A stretch of DNA of 64,000 bases from Herminiimonas sp. (GTDB lineage: Bacteria > Pseudomonadota > Gammaproteobacteria > Burkholderiales > Burkholderiaceae_D): contig JAQGMR010000065.1 in NCBI GenBank assembly GCA_028292265.1, positions 1-64,000 on the forward strand, given 5' to 3'. Positions within the stretch are counted from its first letter, which is position 1. Every line of letters begins with the position of its first letter. The translations under genes were made by a program, and so were the position numbers. This document shows positions 1 to 9,844 of this stretch, in pieces. The notes under the pieces were generated by a model. That model had not been told where the DNA came from and did no database searches. It worked only from the letters and a program-made list of their open reading frames with translations.

Positions 1-598
1 TTTCCTTCGTGAGCGGCAGGATGCACACCACCACGCGCGAGCTCGCAAGGAATTGATCCAGCCCGCCATTGCCGGCGTAACACTGCACGCCCGGCAAATT
101 CTTTTGGGCGCGGCTCCAGCCATGAAGCGGGAAGCCAAACTCGGCCAGCGCATGGGCAATGCGGGTGCCAAGCACGCCCAGGCCGAGGATGCCGATGGAA
201 AAATCGCGCTTGTCATGCGGCTTGAGGAAACGCCACTGCCCGTTGCGGGCCTGCAGATCGAACTGGTCGAAGCGACGGAAATAGCGCAGCACCGCCCAGC
301 TGACATACTCGGCCATCTGCATGCCCATGCCAGCATCGTCGAGCCGCACGATTGGCAAGCCTTTCGGCAAGTCAGCGCCGAATTGCAGGATCGCATCGAC
401 GCCAGCGCCAAGGTTGAAAACTGCCTTCAAACCGGGCAATCGCAGCACTTCGATCGGCGGCTTCCATACCATGGCATAGTCCGCCGGCCCGTGGTCACCT
501 TCCTGCCAGACGCGTACGCTGGCCTCGGGCAATGCGGATTGCAAATCCTTTAACCAGGCGTCCGGCTTGCCGCCTGTGGCATGTAATACGACTCGCAT
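1..598 (-). CDS. D-2-hydroxyacid dehydrogenase, GhrA-like (3' end cut by window edge)
   Basis: The first 199 residues are present; the gene runs off the left edge. It starts at an ATG whose complement is at 596-598 and opens MRVVLHATGGKPDAW. The order is a variable N-terminal substrate half with VFNLGAGVDAIL near residue 80, then a Rossmann nucleotide loop GILGLGVLGTRIA near residue 155. This matches glyoxylate/hydroxypyruvate reductase A (family length about 310), which reduces 2-oxo acids with NAD(P)H in the cytoplasm. It lies 101 bp downstream of liuD in the same direction, so it may be a late operon gene, but no known leucine step needs it. Product class is fairly sure; substrate is not. 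Confidence 0.8.
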   Translation of the reverse strand, partial: MRVVLHATGGKPDAWLKDLQSALPEASVRVWQEGDHGPADYAMVWKPPIEVLRLPGLKAVFNLGAGVDAILQFGADLPKGLPIVRLDDAGMGMQMAEYVSWAVLRYFRRFDQFDLQARNGQWRFLKPHDKRDFSIGILGLGVLGTRIAHALAEFGFPLHGWSRAQKNLPGVQCYAGNGGLDQFLASSRVVVCILPLTKE

Positions 599-699
599 GA
601 ATTCCTCTTCCTATTTCGTTTTCAAGGCGCTTTGGCTACCGGCTCGGTTCGCCGGCCTGGCCTTTCCGATGCAGCGGGAGAGGCAGGCGCATCGCCGTA

Positions 700-2787
700 T
701 TACAGATCCGTGGCAGAACTGGCACCCTGTTGCGGGAGCAGTGCCAACAACTGCGCGCCTTCCGCAACCTGGTCGCCGACCACGAACATCACCTCGTCGA
801 CCAGGCCATCGCCCGGCGCAGCAATGGTGTGCTCCATCTTCATCGCTTCCATTATCAGCAGGGCATCGCCCTTCTTGACCGATTGTCCTTTGCGAACGAG
901 CACCGCGACAATCTTGCCGGGCATGGGCGCGGTCAGGCGGCCGCCTTCGCCTTCATGTTCGCCAGCATGGGCCAGAGGATCGGCATACTGCAATACGATG
1001 CGGTCTTCCCCGCTAAAAACGTGAAACGCTTCGCCGTCGCGCACCACGGTGCCATGGACGCGGCGGCCGGCCAGGCGCAGGGTGAACTCGCCGGCGTGGT
1101 GACTGACTATTTGCATGGCGGCCCGCTCGTCGGAATGGCCGGCATTGCCGGCATTGCCCGCGTTACCCGTATTGCCGATTCGGCGCAGGGTCCAGCAATC
1201 CTCCAGATATTCGACGTCGATGGCGCTGTGGCCCGCTTCGCTGTCGAATTCCAGACGGCGCGTTACGGTGGCGTTCATGCGCCAACCCGTGCTGTCGGCC
1301 CAGGGGTCGTAATGTGTGCCGGCTGTCGACCGGCTGTGGCCCGCCAGATCGCCCTGCAACAGCGCCGCAGCGGCCAGCGCAAGCACCTCCATGCCAGGCA
1401 TGGTGGATGCCGGGAACAAGGTCTCGTGATGGCGTTCAATCAGCCCGGTGTCGAGATCTGCGCCTGAGAACGGCTCGCTTTCTATCAGCCGCTTGAGAAA
1501 GCTTATGTTGTTGGCTACGCCGACAATCTGGAACTCGCCCAGCGCCTGTGACATGCCGACCAACGCCTGCTCACGCGTTGGCCCCCAGACGATCAACTTG
1601 GCAATCATCGGGTCATACCATGGCGTTATCGCATCCCCCCCACGCACGCCCGAATCGATGCGCACGCAAGCACCCTGCAGCGCAGGTGTGGTGAATTGGA
1701 CAGCGGCCGGCGTTTCAAGGTGGAGCAGCGTGCCGATCGATGGCAGGAATCCCTTCTCCGGATTCTCTGCATAGACCCGTGCTTCGATGGCATGGCCGTG
1801 AATCGCAAGCTGCTCCTGGCGCAGTGGAAGCGGCTGCCCGGCCGCCACGCGCAACTGCCACTCCACCAGGTCTGTGCCGGTGATGATTTCGGTAACCGGG
1901 TGTTCAACTTGCAGGCGCGTGTTCATTTCCATGAAATAGAAGGCGCCACCTTCAACTATAAATTCGACCGTGCCAGCGCCGACATAGCCGACGGCGCGTG
2001 CCGCAGCAACTGCCGCATCGCCCATGGCGGCGCGCCGCTCCTGCGTCATGCCGGGAGCGGGCGCTTCCTCCAGGACCTTCTGGTGACGGCGCTGTACCGA
2101 GCAGTCGCGTTCAAACAGGTACACGCAGTCGCCGTGCTGGTCGGCAAAGACCTGGATCTCGATGTGTCGAGGGCGCGTGAGGTATTTTTCAATCAGCACC
2201 TTGTCATCACCGAAGCTGTTGATGGCTTCGCGCTTGCACGAAGCCAAGGCGTCCTTGAACTCCGCGCTCTTTTCGACAACCCGCATTCCCTTGCCGCCAC
2301 CGCCGGCGCTGGCCTTTAGCAGTACCGGATAACCGATGAGGTCCGCCTGTTTCTGCAGAAAGTCGGCATCCTGCAGATCGCCGTGGTAGCCCGGGACCAG
2401 CGGCACCGCAGCCGTTTCCATCAACGCCTTGGCGGCGGACTTTGAACCCATCGCGCGGATCGCCGATGCTGGCGGGCCAATAAAAATCAGCCCGGCTTGA
2501 GCACAGGCAGCCGCGAAGCCTTCGTTCTCGGACAGAAAACCATAGCCGGGGTGCACTGCCTGCGCGCCGGTCTCAAGCGCCGCAGCAATGATGCGCTCGC
2601 CCCGCAGGTAGCTGTCGGCAGCCGCCGCCCCGCCTATAAGAAGCGCTTCGTCGCACACCGCCACATGCCTGGCGTCGGTATCGGCTTCCGAGTACACAGC
2701 GACCGTCTTGATGCCCATGCGGCGCGCGGTGGCGGCAACGCGGCAAGCGATTTCGCCACGGTTGGCGATCAGGATCTTGGTGAACAA
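700..2787 (-). CDS. liuD: Methylcrotonyl-CoA carboxylase biotin-containing (alpha) subunit
   Basis: This 695-residue subunit carboxylates its own biotin with ATP and bicarbonate, for conversion of 3-methylcrotonyl-CoA to 3-methylglutaconyl-CoA in leucine breakdown. Visible parts are the biotin carboxylase N-terminus TKILIANRGEIACR, the ATP-grasp loop KASAGGGGKGMR near residue 160, and a C-terminal biotinyl domain with EAMKMEH (biotinyl Lys near 650). I chose a TTG start at 2787 because an AAGGAG ribosome site sits just upstream; the open frame extends 44 codons further but that stretch overlaps the end of bioB and is unlike the family. Residues around 540-560 hold a GNA-GNA-GNA repeat from 9-bp DNA units. 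bioB lies 31 bp upstream. Confidence 0.95.
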   Translation of the reverse strand: MFTKILIANRGEIACRVAATARRMGIKTVAVYSEADTDARHVAVCDEALLIGGAAAADSYLRGERIIAAALETGAQAVHPGYGFLSENEGFAAACAQAGLIFIGPPASAIRAMGSKSAAKALMETAAVPLVPGYHGDLQDADFLQKQADLIGYPVLLKASAGGGGKGMRVVEKSAEFKDALASCKREAINSFGDDKVLIEKYLTRPRHIEIQVFADQHGDCVYLFERDCSVQRRHQKVLEEAPAPGMTQERRAAMGDAAVAAARAVGYVGAGTVEFIVEGGAFYFMEMNTRLQVEHPVTEIITGTDLVEWQLRVAAGQPLPLRQEQLAIHGHAIEARVYAENPEKGFLPSIGTLLHLETPAAVQFTTPALQGACVRIDSGVRGGDAITPWYDPMIAKLIVWGPTREQALVGMSQALGEFQIVGVANNISFLKRLIESEPFSGADLDTGLIERHHETLFPASTMPGMEVLALAAAALLQGDLAGHSRSTAGTHYDPWADSTGWRMNATVTRRLEFDSEAGHSAIDVEYLEDCWTLRRIGNTGNAGNAGNAGHSDERAAMQIVSHHAGEFTLRLAGRRVHGTVVRDGEAFHVFSGEDRIVLQYADPLAHAGEHEGEGGRLTAPMPGKIVAVLVRKGQSVKKGDALLIMEAMKMEHTIAAPGDGLVDEVMFVVGDQVAEGAQLLALLPQQGASSATDL

Positions 2788-2818
2788 CGGCGCTCCTTTG
2801 AGGACGTGGCTTTCCGCA

Positions 2819-3904
2819 TCATGCGGCAGGACCGGCATGGGCCGGCTCGCCAGCCGGCATTGCTGTCGCCGCCTCGCAAACCATCGCGTTGTTTTGGCCC
2901 TGCTGGACTGCGCGCGCATGCAATCCGAGCTTGTCCATCAGGACGTTGTCCGCTTCCACGTCCGGGTTGCCGGTCGTGAGCAGCTTGTCGCCATAGAAAA
3001 TTGAATTGGCGCCTGCCAGGAAACACAGCGCCTGCACCGCATCGTCCATCTGGCGCCGGCCGGCAGAAAGTCGCACGCGTGCGCGCGGCATGGTGATGCG
3101 GGCAACGGCGATGGTCCGCACGAACTCAAAGGGATCAAGCGCCTCAAGTCCATGCAGCGGGGTGCCTTCCACTTGCACCAGATGGTTCACCGGAACCGAT
3201 TCCGGATACGGGTCTATGTTGGCCAATTGCGCGATCAGGCCGGCGCGTTGCAGGCGCGATTCGCCCATGCCAACGATGCCGCCGCAGCACACCTTGATGC
3301 CGGCGCCGCGCACCCGGCCGAGCGTGTCGAGCCGGTTTTGGTAATCGCGCGTGGTAATGATTTTGGAATAAAACTCCGGCGCGGTGTCGAGATTGTGGTT
3401 GTAGTAGTCGAGTCCGGCATCCTTCAATTTCTCGGCCTGGCCTTCACCCAGCATGCCAAGCGTCGCGCAGGTTTCAAGGCCAAGCGCCTTGACTTCGCGC
3501 ACCATTTCCTCGACATGCTCAAGGTCGCGGTCCTTCGGCTCGCGCCATGCCGCACCCATGCAAAAGCGGGTGGCGCCATGCGCTTTCGCGGCACGCGCCG
3601 CTTCCAGCACCGTTGCCAGAGGCAGTATTTTTTGCGCCGTCACGCCGGTGTCATAGCGCGCGGCTTGCGGGCAGTAGGCGCAGTCTTCCGGGCAACCGCC
3701 GGTCTTGATGGACAGCAGCGTCGCAAGCTCCACTTCGGTTGCATCGAAGTGCGTCCGATGCACCTGCTGCGCCCGGTACAGCAGATCGTTGAAGGGCAAC
3801 TCGAAGAGGGCGAGCACCTCCTGCACCGGCCAGACATCGTCGGTCGTGGCGACCAAGGCTGAAGTGGCCGGATGCGGATGAAAATTGACAGGTTGCAGCG
3901 ACAT
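2819..3904 (-). CDS. bioB: Biotin synthase
   Basis: Radical-SAM enzyme that inserts sulfur into dethiobiotin, the last step of biotin synthesis. The SAM-binding [4Fe-4S] motif CxxxCxxC is at Cys71, Cys75 and Cys78 (CPEDCAYC), and a glycine-rich [11 protein letters not shown] segment follows. At 361 residues it is slightly longer than the usual 320-350, with a short Pro/Ala-rich tail. An AAAGGAAA ribosome site precedes the ATG. Its place between liuC and liuD is notable because the LiuD product needs covalent biotin; the gene probably shares the operon transcript. No other bio gene is in the window. Confidence 0.95.
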   Translation of the reverse strand: MSLQPVNFHPHPATSALVATTDDVWPVQEVLALFELPFNDLLYRAQQVHRTHFDATEVELATLLSIKTGGCPEDCAYCPQAARYDTGVTAQKILPLATVLEAARAAKAHGATRFCMGAAWREPKDRDLEHVEEMVREVKALGLETCATLGMLGEGQAEKLKDAGLDYYNHNLDTAPEFYSKIITTRDYQNRLDTLGRVRGAGIKVCCGGIVGMGESRLQRAGLIAQLANIDPYPESVPVNHLVQVEGTPLHGLEALDPFEFVRTIAVARITMPRARVRLSAGRRQMDDAVQALCFLAGANSIFYGDKLLTTGNPDVEADNVLMDKLGLHARAVQQGQNNAMVCEAATAMPAGEPAHAGPAA

Positions 3905-3944
3905 CGTGTTTCCTTTTTCGTTACATATCGGTTCGACTTTGGAT

Positions 3945-4730
3945 CTAGACGAGCCAGTCCGGCTTGCGCTTCTGGAGGAAAGATTGGACCCCTTCCCGCC
4001 CGTCCCTGGAAGCGCGGATGTCCGCGATCCGGTTGACGGTATCTTCGATTAAGGACAGCGACAGCCGCACCCCGGCCACGTCTTGTACCAGGCGCTTGGC
4101 GTCCGCGACGGCATTCGGACTGGCGGCTAGAAGAGATGTAACCACGCCCTGCACCCTCGCGTCCAGTTCCTCGCTGCTGCAAACCTCATGCACAAAGCCG
4201 ATGCGCAGCGCTTCGCTGGCGGCGAAGCGCTCTGCAGTAAGAAAATAGCGACGTGCCGCGCTCTCCCCCATGGCGCGGATCACATACGGGGAGATGGTGG
4301 CGGGAATCAGCCCCAGCTTCACTTCGGAGAGACAAAAAGTGGCGCCCTCGGCCGCAACCGCGATGTCGGCGGCCGCGACCAGGCCCATGCCGCCCGCATA
4401 GCAGTCGCCCTGCACGCGCGCCACCACCGGCTTGCGGCAGACATGAATTGTGCGCAGCATCTCGGCCAGGGTTGCAGCATCGGCGAGGTTCTCGTCGCGC
4501 GAGTAGTCCGCCATTTTCTTCATCCAGTTCAGATCGGCGCCGGCGCAGAACGCAGAGCCAGCGGCGGACAGGACGACGGCGCGCACGGTGGCCTCGTGAT
4601 TCACGGCGTGGAAGGCCGAAGTAATCTCCGCAATGGCAATTTCATTGAACGCATTGCGCACCTCTGGCCGGTTGAGCTGGATGGTAGCAACGCCGCCTTC
4701 GATATTGAAGTTAAGGGTCTGGTAATTCAC
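3945..4730 (-). CDS. liuC: Methylglutaconyl-CoA hydratase (enoyl-CoA hydratase family)
   Basis: Crotonase-fold enzyme of 261 residues, expected to hydrate 3-methylglutaconyl-CoA to HMG-CoA in the leucine pathway. The N-terminus has the family pattern [14 protein letters not shown], followed by [16 protein letters not shown] (oxyanion-hole region) and [20 protein letters not shown] placed the start at a GTG (complement at 4728-4730) because GGAAGG lies six bases upstream and the protein then begins [16 protein letters not shown] as expected; a longer frame to 4817 would run back into liuB. It sits 67 bp after liuB and 40 bp before bioB. Role rests on context as well as family. Confidence 0.9.
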   Translation of the reverse strand: MNYQTLNFNIEGGVATIQLNRPEVRNAFNEIAIAEITSAFHAVNHEATVRAVVLSAAGSAFCAGADLNWMKKMADYSRDENLADAATLAEMLRTIHVCRKPVVARVQGDCYAGGMGLVAAADIAVAAEGATFCLSEVKLGLIPATISPYVIRAMGESAARRYFLTAERFAASEALRIGFVHEVCSSEELDARVQGVVTSLLAASPNAVADAKRLVQDVAGVRLSLSLIEDTVNRIADIRASRDGREGVQSFLQKRKPDWLV

Positions 4731-4797
4731 GTGAATCCTTCCATACGATGGTGGCGTGAGTTGAGTACGTCTTTCATCGCGCGTTTCGTCTCTGAGA

Positions 4798-6405
4798 CTA
4801 CATCCGGAACACGCCAAAGCGCGTGTCCTCGATCGGTGCGTTCAGGGTCGCTGACAGTCCCAGACCAAGCACCATGCGGGTGTCGGCAGGATCAATCACC
4901 CCATCGTCCCACAGCCTCGCGCTTGCATAGTACGGATGCCCCTGGTGCTCATACTGGTCGCGCAAGGGCTGCTTGAATGCCTCTTCCTCATCCTTGCTCC
5001 AACTGCCGCCGCGCCCCTCGATACCGTCACGCCTCACCGTGGCGAGGACGCTGGCGGCCTGCTCCCCGCCCATCACAGAGATGCGCGCGTTGGGCCACAT
5101 CCACAAGAAGCGCGGCGAGAATGCACGCCCGCACATGCCGTAATTTCCGGCCCCAAAACTGCCGCCGATAATGAGCGTGAGTTTGGGGACGGCGGCAGTG
5201 GCGACCGCGGTCACCATCTTGGCGCCGTTGCGGGCAATGCCTTCGTTTTCATACTTGCGGCCCACCATGAAGCCAGTGATGTTTTGCAGGAAGACCAGCG
5301 GAATCTTGCGCTGGCAGCATAGTTCGATGAAGTGCGTGCCCTTAAGCGCCGATTCCGAGAACAGGATGCCGTTGTTGGCGATGATGCCAACCGGCATGCC
5401 GAGAATGTGGGCAAAGCCGCAGACCAGGGTCGTGCCGTAGCGCGCCTTGAATTCATCGAACTCACTGCCGTCGACGATGCGCGCAATCACTTCACGCACA
5501 TCGAACGGCTTGCGCGTGTCGACCGGTATCACCCCATACAACTCCTGCGCCGGGAACAGCGGCGCAACCGGCTCGCGTAACACCAAGCCGTGCTGCTTCT
5601 TGCGGTTCAGGTTACCCACAATGCGGCGCGCCAGCGCCAGCGCATGCATGTCGTCCTGCGCCAGATGGTCCACCACGCCGGACAGCCTTGTGTGCACGTC
5701 GCCGCCGCCCAGATCTTCCGCGCTCACCACTTCGCCGGTAGCGGCCTTCACCAGCGGCGGGCCGCCCAAGAAGATGGTGCCCTGATCCTTGACGATAATG
5801 GATTCGTCACTCATGGCCGGCACGTAGGCGCCGCCAGCCGTGCACGAACCCATCACCACCGCGACTTGCGGAATGCCTTGGGCCGAGAGGTTTGCCTGGT
5901 TGTAGAAAATGCGTCCGAAGTGGTCGCGGTCGGGAAACACCTCATCCTGGTTCGGGAGGTTGGCCCCGCCGCTGTCAACCAGATAAATGCAGGGCAGATT
6001 GTTTTGCGCCGCGATCTCCTGCGCGCGCAAGTGCTTCTTCACCGTGATCGGAAAATACGTGCCGCCCTTGACGGTGGCATCGTTGCAGACAATGACGCAT
6101 TCCAGGCCGCTGACCCGGCCGATGCCAGTGATGATTCCGGCGGCCGGCGCGGCATTGTCATACATGTCATACGCCGCCATTTGCGAGAATTCGAGGAAGG
6201 GCGTGCCGGGGTCCAGCAGCATTTGCACCCGGTCGCGCGGCAGCAACTTGCCGCGGGCGGTGTGCTTGCTGCGCGCTTCGGGTCCGCCGCCTTCGGCGAT
6301 GCGCGCCACCTTTTCGCGCAGGTCATCTACCAGCGCCTGCATTGCGCGGGCATTGGCACTAAAGTCCTCAGAGCGCGGATTCAATCGAGTTTCTATCTTG
6401 TTCAT
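4798..6405 (-). CDS. liuB: Methylcrotonyl-CoA carboxylase carboxyltransferase (beta) subunit
   Basis: 535 residues, the normal length for this subunit, which transfers the carboxyl group from biotin on LiuD to 3-methylcrotonyl-CoA. Two crotonase-type halves are visible: an N-terminal part with [20 protein letters not shown] and [13 protein letters not shown], and a C-terminal part with [31 protein letters not shown] and [14 protein letters not shown]. The start ATG shares the sequence ATGA with the stop of the upstream SEC-C gene, so the two are probably translationally coupled. The strong match and adjacency to liuC/bioB/liuD make the assignment secure. Confidence 0.96.
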   Translation of the reverse strand: MNKIETRLNPRSEDFSANARAMQALVDDLREKVARIAEGGGPEARSKHTARGKLLPRDRVQMLLDPGTPFLEFSQMAAYDMYDNAAPAAGIITGIGRVSGLECVIVCNDATVKGGTYFPITVKKHLRAQEIAAQNNLPCIYLVDSGGANLPNQDEVFPDRDHFGRIFYNQANLSAQGIPQVAVVMGSCTAGGAYVPAMSDESIIVKDQGTIFLGGPPLVKAATGEVVSAEDLGGGDVHTRLSGVVDHLAQDDMHALALARRIVGNLNRKKQHGLVLREPVAPLFPAQELYGVIPVDTRKPFDVREVIARIVDGSEFDEFKARYGTTLVCGFAHILGMPVGIIANNGILFSESALKGTHFIELCCQRKIPLVFLQNITGFMVGRKYENEGIARNGAKMVTAVATAAVPKLTLIIGGSFGAGNYGMCGRAFSPRFLWMWPNARISVMGGEQAASVLATVRRDGIEGRGGSWSKDEEEAFKQPLRDQYEHQGHPYYASARLWDDGVIDPADTRMVLGLGLSATLNAPIEDTRFGVFRM

Positions 6406-6890
6406 TTTTTCTTTTCAGGAAAGCTGCCGTCCAGGTAACGCCATTCGCCATCTTCACGCTCAAAGCGGCTGATTTCATGCAGACGATGGCCACGACCGCC
6501 GGCGCGGTAGCGCGCGACGAACTCCACGGTGGCCATGCCGGTGGCATCGTCCGGCTCTGGTAGAACGCTGCGTCGTACCTCCAGCCCAAGCCATGTGACA
6601 CCATCCTCGGTCAGTGCGCCTTCCGGCCGGGTCCGTGAATGCCAGGTGCGCTGTAGCCAGTCCTCGTCGCGCAGCACATAGGCGCAATACCGCGAGCGCA
6701 TCAATTCTTCGGCACTTGCTGGCCGCAACCCCTGCGAGCGGTCGAGGAAGCGGCCACAGCAGTCGCCGAAACGATTGCCGCCGCAGGGACAGGGCTCGGT
6801 AGTCGCCGGCCGCTTCACGGCAGCGCCTTCATGACAATCCCCTTGCACCAATTCCTTTGCACTAATTCCTTTACGCCGATTACCCACCAA
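6402..6890 (-). CDS. YchJ-like (UPF0225) SEC-C motif protein
   Basis: A protein of up to 162 residues with a Cys-rich zinc-binding SEC-C motif near its N-terminus ([15 protein letters not shown]) and a following DUF-type domain with [20 protein letters not shown] and a C-terminal [17 protein letters not shown]. The family function is poorly known. The start is uncertain: TTG at 6890, GTG at 6887 and several internal GTG/TTG codons are possible, and the 5' end consists of three tandem 14-bp units (6831-6872), two of them containing AAAGGAATT, so ribosome sites are duplicated there. Its stop overlaps the liuB start (ATGA). Why it is embedded in a leucine operon is unclear. Confidence 0.8.
   Translation of the reverse strand: MVGNRRKGISAKELVQGDCHEGAAVKRPATTEPCPCGGNRFGDCCGRFLDRSQGLRPASAEELMRSRYCAYVLRDEDWLQRTWHSRTRPEGALTEDGVTWLGLEVRRSVLPEPDDATGMATVEFVARYRAGGRGHRLHEISRFEREDGEWRYLDGSFPEKKK
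6831..6872. repeat. Three tandem 14-bp units at the 5' end of the SEC-C gene
   Basis: Units at 6831-6844, 6845-6858 and 6859-6872. The last two differ by one base (gcacYaattccttt); the first is more degenerate. On the minus strand each of the two good copies carries AAAGGAATT, a possible ribosome-binding sequence, so the repeat duplicates the translation-start region of the gene. Confidence 0.75.
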
Positions 6891-6905
6891 CTTTAGCCAC
6901 GACCG

Positions 6906-7319
6906 CTACGCCAGCTTTTTCGGCTTTTCCGGCAGCGGCGCTACCGGCGCACCGGCTGCCTTCCATGCGCCGAAACCGCCTTCCATGTCCGCCACCGGCG
7001 CGAGCCCCATTGCCTGAACGTCGCGCGTCGCCAGGGCGCTGCGCAAGCCCCCCGCGCAGAAGAAAATGAATTCCTTCTTTTCGCCAAAGACTGGCTTGTA
7101 GTAAGGCGATTCCGGGTCGACCCAGAATTCGATCATGCCGCGTGGAGCGTGAAAGGCGCCGGGAATGATGCCGTCTCGCTCGAGCTCACGCGGATCTCGC
7201 AGGTCGATGAATTGCACCGCCGGATCGCCCAGTTTTTTACGCGCCTCTTCGACACTGTAGCGCCGGATGCTGGCAGTGGCTTCTTCCACCATCGATTTCA
7301 CGCTCTTCTTCATGCTCAT
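6906..7319 (-). CDS. Rhodanese-like sulfurtransferase
   Basis: A single rhodanese domain of 137 residues. It shows FIDLRDPRELERDGIIPGA near residue 37 and an active-site loop FFCAGGLRSALA with the catalytic cysteine at 88, followed by DMEGGFGAWKAAG. Such proteins carry persulfide sulfur or hydrolyse simple thiosulfate-like donors. I placed the start at the ATG ending at 7319 (MSMKKSVKSM), preceded by AAAGGGAAAG; a longer frame exists but is the antisense shadow of the upstream gene. It lies 19 bp after the HCCA-isomerase-like gene and 15 bp before the SEC-C gene. Its role in the operon is unknown. Confidence 0.85.
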   Translation of the reverse strand: MSMKKSVKSMVEEATASIRRYSVEEARKKLGDPAVQFIDLRDPRELERDGIIPGAFHAPRGMIEFWVDPESPYYKPVFGEKKEFIFFCAGGLRSALATRDVQAMGLAPVADMEGGFGAWKAAGAPVAPLPEKPKKLA

Positions 7320-7338
7320 TGCTTTCCCTTTGCCCGGA

Positions 7339-7944
7339 TCAGGTCTTGCCATTGCCAAGCTTTGCTTCGATGTGAGCAAAGCGGTCGAAGCCCCAGAACG
7401 GTTCATCGTCAACGAACATGAACGGCGAGCCGAACACCCCGCGCGCGACGGCAGCATCGTTGTCGGCCCGCAGGCGGTCCTTGATCTCCTGGCTGCCGAT
7501 GCCGGCCGCAAGCGCCTGCGGATCGATCTCCAGGCGCTCAGCGATCCGCGCTACTTCCTGCGCGCTGCTGATGTCGACGCCATCAACGAAAAACGCCTGG
7601 AACAGCGCCTTGGCAAGTTGCAGCATCTTCGTCTCGCCATGGTGCTCGCGCGTCCAGAGCATGGCACGCGCGGGTGTCTGTGTCGGAATCGGAAATTTAG
7701 GCGGACGGTTGTAGGGTATGCCCGCGAGACGCGCAGTGCGCTCGAAGTCGAGCCAGCTGTACTCGGACCGCATTGGAATTTGGGTAAGTGGGCGGGCGCC
7801 GGTCAAAGGAAATATTGCGCCAAGCAGGACCGGATGCCAGTTCACCGTGCGGCCGTGGCGCTCCGCCAGTTGTTCAATGCGCATCGCGGCGAAGTAGCCG
7901 TAGGGCGAGGAAAAATCAAAGTAGAAGTCGATGCCGGATGCCAT
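7339..7944 (-). CDS. DsbA-family / 2-hydroxychromene-2-carboxylate isomerase-like protein
   Basis: 201 residues with the kappa-class glutathione-transferase type start IDFYFDFSSPYGYFA; the serine of FSSPYGY corresponds to the glutathione-activating position in the HCCA isomerase family. Later segments LWTREHHGETKMLQLAKALFQAFF and ARGVFGSPFMFVDDEPFWG also fit. There is no signal peptide or CxxC, so it is a cytoplasmic member rather than a disulfide oxidase. The real substrate is unknown. It is the first gene after an 82-bp gap following the acyl-CoA dehydrogenase. Confidence 0.85.
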   Translation of the reverse strand: MASGIDFYFDFSSPYGYFAAMRIEQLAERHGRTVNWHPVLLGAIFPLTGARPLTQIPMRSEYSWLDFERTARLAGIPYNRPPKFPIPTQTPARAMLWTREHHGETKMLQLAKALFQAFFVDGVDISSAQEVARIAERLEIDPQALAAGIGSQEIKDRLRADNDAAVARGVFGSPFMFVDDEPFWGFDRFAHIEAKLGNGKT

Positions 7945-8026
7945 GTTGTCCCCTTGTTGTTTCCAATGTCTTGCGACGCGGCCAGGCGGTTGCCACCGAT
8001 ACGGTTGCAGCGTCGTTATACCGGAC

Positions 8027-9157
8027 TCAAGCCAGCGCTCGTCCGATCAATATTTTTTGTATATCGCTGGTGCCTTCGTAAATCTGGCAGACACGCACAT
8101 CGCGATAAATGCGCTCGACCGGAAAGTCGCTGACATAGCCATAGCCGCCATGCACCTGGATCGCGGCGGAGCAAACGCGCTCCGCCATTTCGCTGGCAAA
8201 CAGTTTGGCCATTGCGGCTTCCTTCAGGCACGGCAGGCCGGCGTCCTTCATGCTGGCCGCATGCCACACCAACTGGCGCGCCGCTTCAATTTGGGTCGCC
8301 ATGTCGGCCAGCCGGAATTGCACCGCCTGGTGGTCGAACAAGATCTGGCCAAAGCTGGTGCGGTCCTTTGAATAGGCGAGTGCCGCGTCAAACGCAGCGC
8401 GCGCCATGCCAACCGCCTGCGCCGCTATGCCGATGCGGCCCCCTTCCAGACCCGACAGGGCGATGCGATAACCTTCACCCTCCGCTCCAATCAGGTTGGC
8501 GGCCGGTACCCGGCAGTTCTCCAGCGTGATCTGCGCTGTGTCGGACGAATGCTGGCCGAGCTTGTCTTCCAGGCGCGCGACGATATAGCCGGGCGTGGCA
8601 GTCGGCACCCAGAAGGCGCTGATGCCACGCTTGCCCGCTCCCTTATCCGTGACAGCCATGACGATGGCAACGTCGGCATTCTTGCCGCTGGTGACAAACT
8701 GCTTGACGCCATTGAGCACGTAGTCGTCGCCTTCACGCCTGGCAGTCACCCGCAGCGCCGATGCGTCGCTACCTGCATGCGGCTCAGTCAGGCAGAAGGC
8801 GCCCAGCATGCGGCCCTGGGCAAGCGGTCGAAGCCATTGTTCCTGCTGCGCCGGATTGGCATACAGCATGCCGATACTGCACACCGGGCAGTTGTTGACG
8901 GAGATGATGGTGGAGGTGCCGCCATCACCGGCTGCGATTTCTTCCAGCACGATGGCCAAGGCAACATAATCCATGCCGGCGCCGCCAAGGTGCTCCGGCA
9001 CCGCGACACCATAGGCGCCGAGCGCGGCCAGGCCGGCCAGCGCCTCGCGGGGAAATTCATGTTCTCGGTCCCAGCGCGCCGCGTGCGGCAGCAGCCGCTC
9101 TCGGGCATAAGAGCGTACAGCGTCGCGGATCATTTCATGCTGCTCGCTGAGAACCAT
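8027..9157 (-). CDS. Acyl-CoA dehydrogenase (short/branched-chain type)
   Basis: 376-residue flavoprotein that oxidises an acyl-CoA to the 2-enoyl-CoA, passing electrons to ETF. Family signatures are CLTEPHAGSDASAL, GVKQFVTSGKNADV and QVHGGYGYVSDFPVERIYRD. The catalytic glutamate is in IYEGTSDIQ (about Glu361), the position used by short-chain and 2-methylacyl dehydrogenases, unlike LiuA in this window, which carries it elsewhere. That suggests butyryl- or 2-methylbutyryl-CoA (isoleucine arm) rather than isovaleryl-CoA. It begins nine bases after the SDR gene in the same operon. Confidence 0.92.
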   Translation of the reverse strand: MVLSEQHEMIRDAVRSYARERLLPHAARWDREHEFPREALAGLAALGAYGVAVPEHLGGAGMDYVALAIVLEEIAAGDGGTSTIISVNNCPVCSIGMLYANPAQQEQWLRPLAQGRMLGAFCLTEPHAGSDASALRVTARREGDDYVLNGVKQFVTSGKNADVAIVMAVTDKGAGKRGISAFWVPTATPGYIVARLEDKLGQHSSDTAQITLENCRVPAANLIGAEGEGYRIALSGLEGGRIGIAAQAVGMARAAFDAALAYSKDRTSFGQILFDHQAVQFRLADMATQIEAARQLVWHAASMKDAGLPCLKEAAMAKLFASEMAERVCSAAIQVHGGYGYVSDFPVERIYRDVRVCQIYEGTSDIQKILIGRALA

Positions 9158-9166
9158 GGCTCTGCC

Positions 9167-9838
9167 CTACCAGCCGACCGTGCGGCCGGCATGGTTGCGG
9201 AAGGTGCCGGTGTCGGCCGGCCCCAGGCTATCGATCACCCGCAGAAGGCCACTCACGCTTTCGTCCACGGTAATCGAGGCGCCCGGACCACCCATGTCAG
9301 TCTTCACCCAGCCCGGACACAGGACCGCCATGGTCGCGCCAGGATAGTCGAACGACGCCGAGCGGACCGCCATGTTTAGCGCGGCCTTGGAAACCCGGTA
9401 TTGCCAGCCGTAGCTCGACTCCGCTTCGCCGATGCTTCCCATGCCGCTTGATATGAAAACGAATTTGCCGGCAGCAGTCTCAACCACCGGCGCAATCAAG
9501 GCAATGGCCTGCATGGCGCCGAGCACGTTGGCATGCATCAGCGCGTCGAACTCATGCTGCGTCGGCGGCGCCTTGGCATCCTGGTGTTGGGCGCCATAGA
9601 TGCCAGCGACATAAATGGCGAGGTCCAGCTCAACGGCGTCGAGTTGCCAGCCCAGTGCGGCCAGCATGTCTGGCTGCGTGACGTCCAGCTTGAGCGGCTC
9701 GGCGCCTTCCGCCTTGAGCGAGGCCAGCGCCGCATCGTCGCGCGCAGTGGCAAAAACCTGCCAGCGTCCGGCCAGAAGCTGCCGCACAAACTCGCGGCCA
9801 ATGCCGCGTGATGCGCCTATCACGAGAGCCGTTGGCAT
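9167..9838 (-). CDS. Short-chain dehydrogenase/reductase (SDR), small CsgA-like type
   Basis: 223 residues with the classical SDR nucleotide loop VIGASRGIGREF at the N-terminus, an active-site serine in FVFISSGMGSIG and the catalytic YxxxK as YRVSKAALN. The compact size and sequence style resemble C-factor-type SDRs; substrate is unknown. In this operon it could act on a hydroxyacyl intermediate, but SDRs of this type are too varied to say. It is six bases after the thiolase gene and nine bases before the acyl-CoA dehydrogenase. Confidence 0.88.
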   Translation of the reverse strand: MPTALVIGASRGIGREFVRQLLAGRWQVFATARDDAALASLKAEGAEPLKLDVTQPDMLAALGWQLDAVELDLAIYVAGIYGAQHQDAKAPPTQHEFDALMHANVLGAMQAIALIAPVVETAAGKFVFISSGMGSIGEAESSYGWQYRVSKAALNMAVRSASFDYPGATMAVLCPGWVKTDMGGPGASITVDESVSGLLRVIDSLGPADTGTFRNHAGRTVGW

Positions 9839-9844
9839 GATCCG

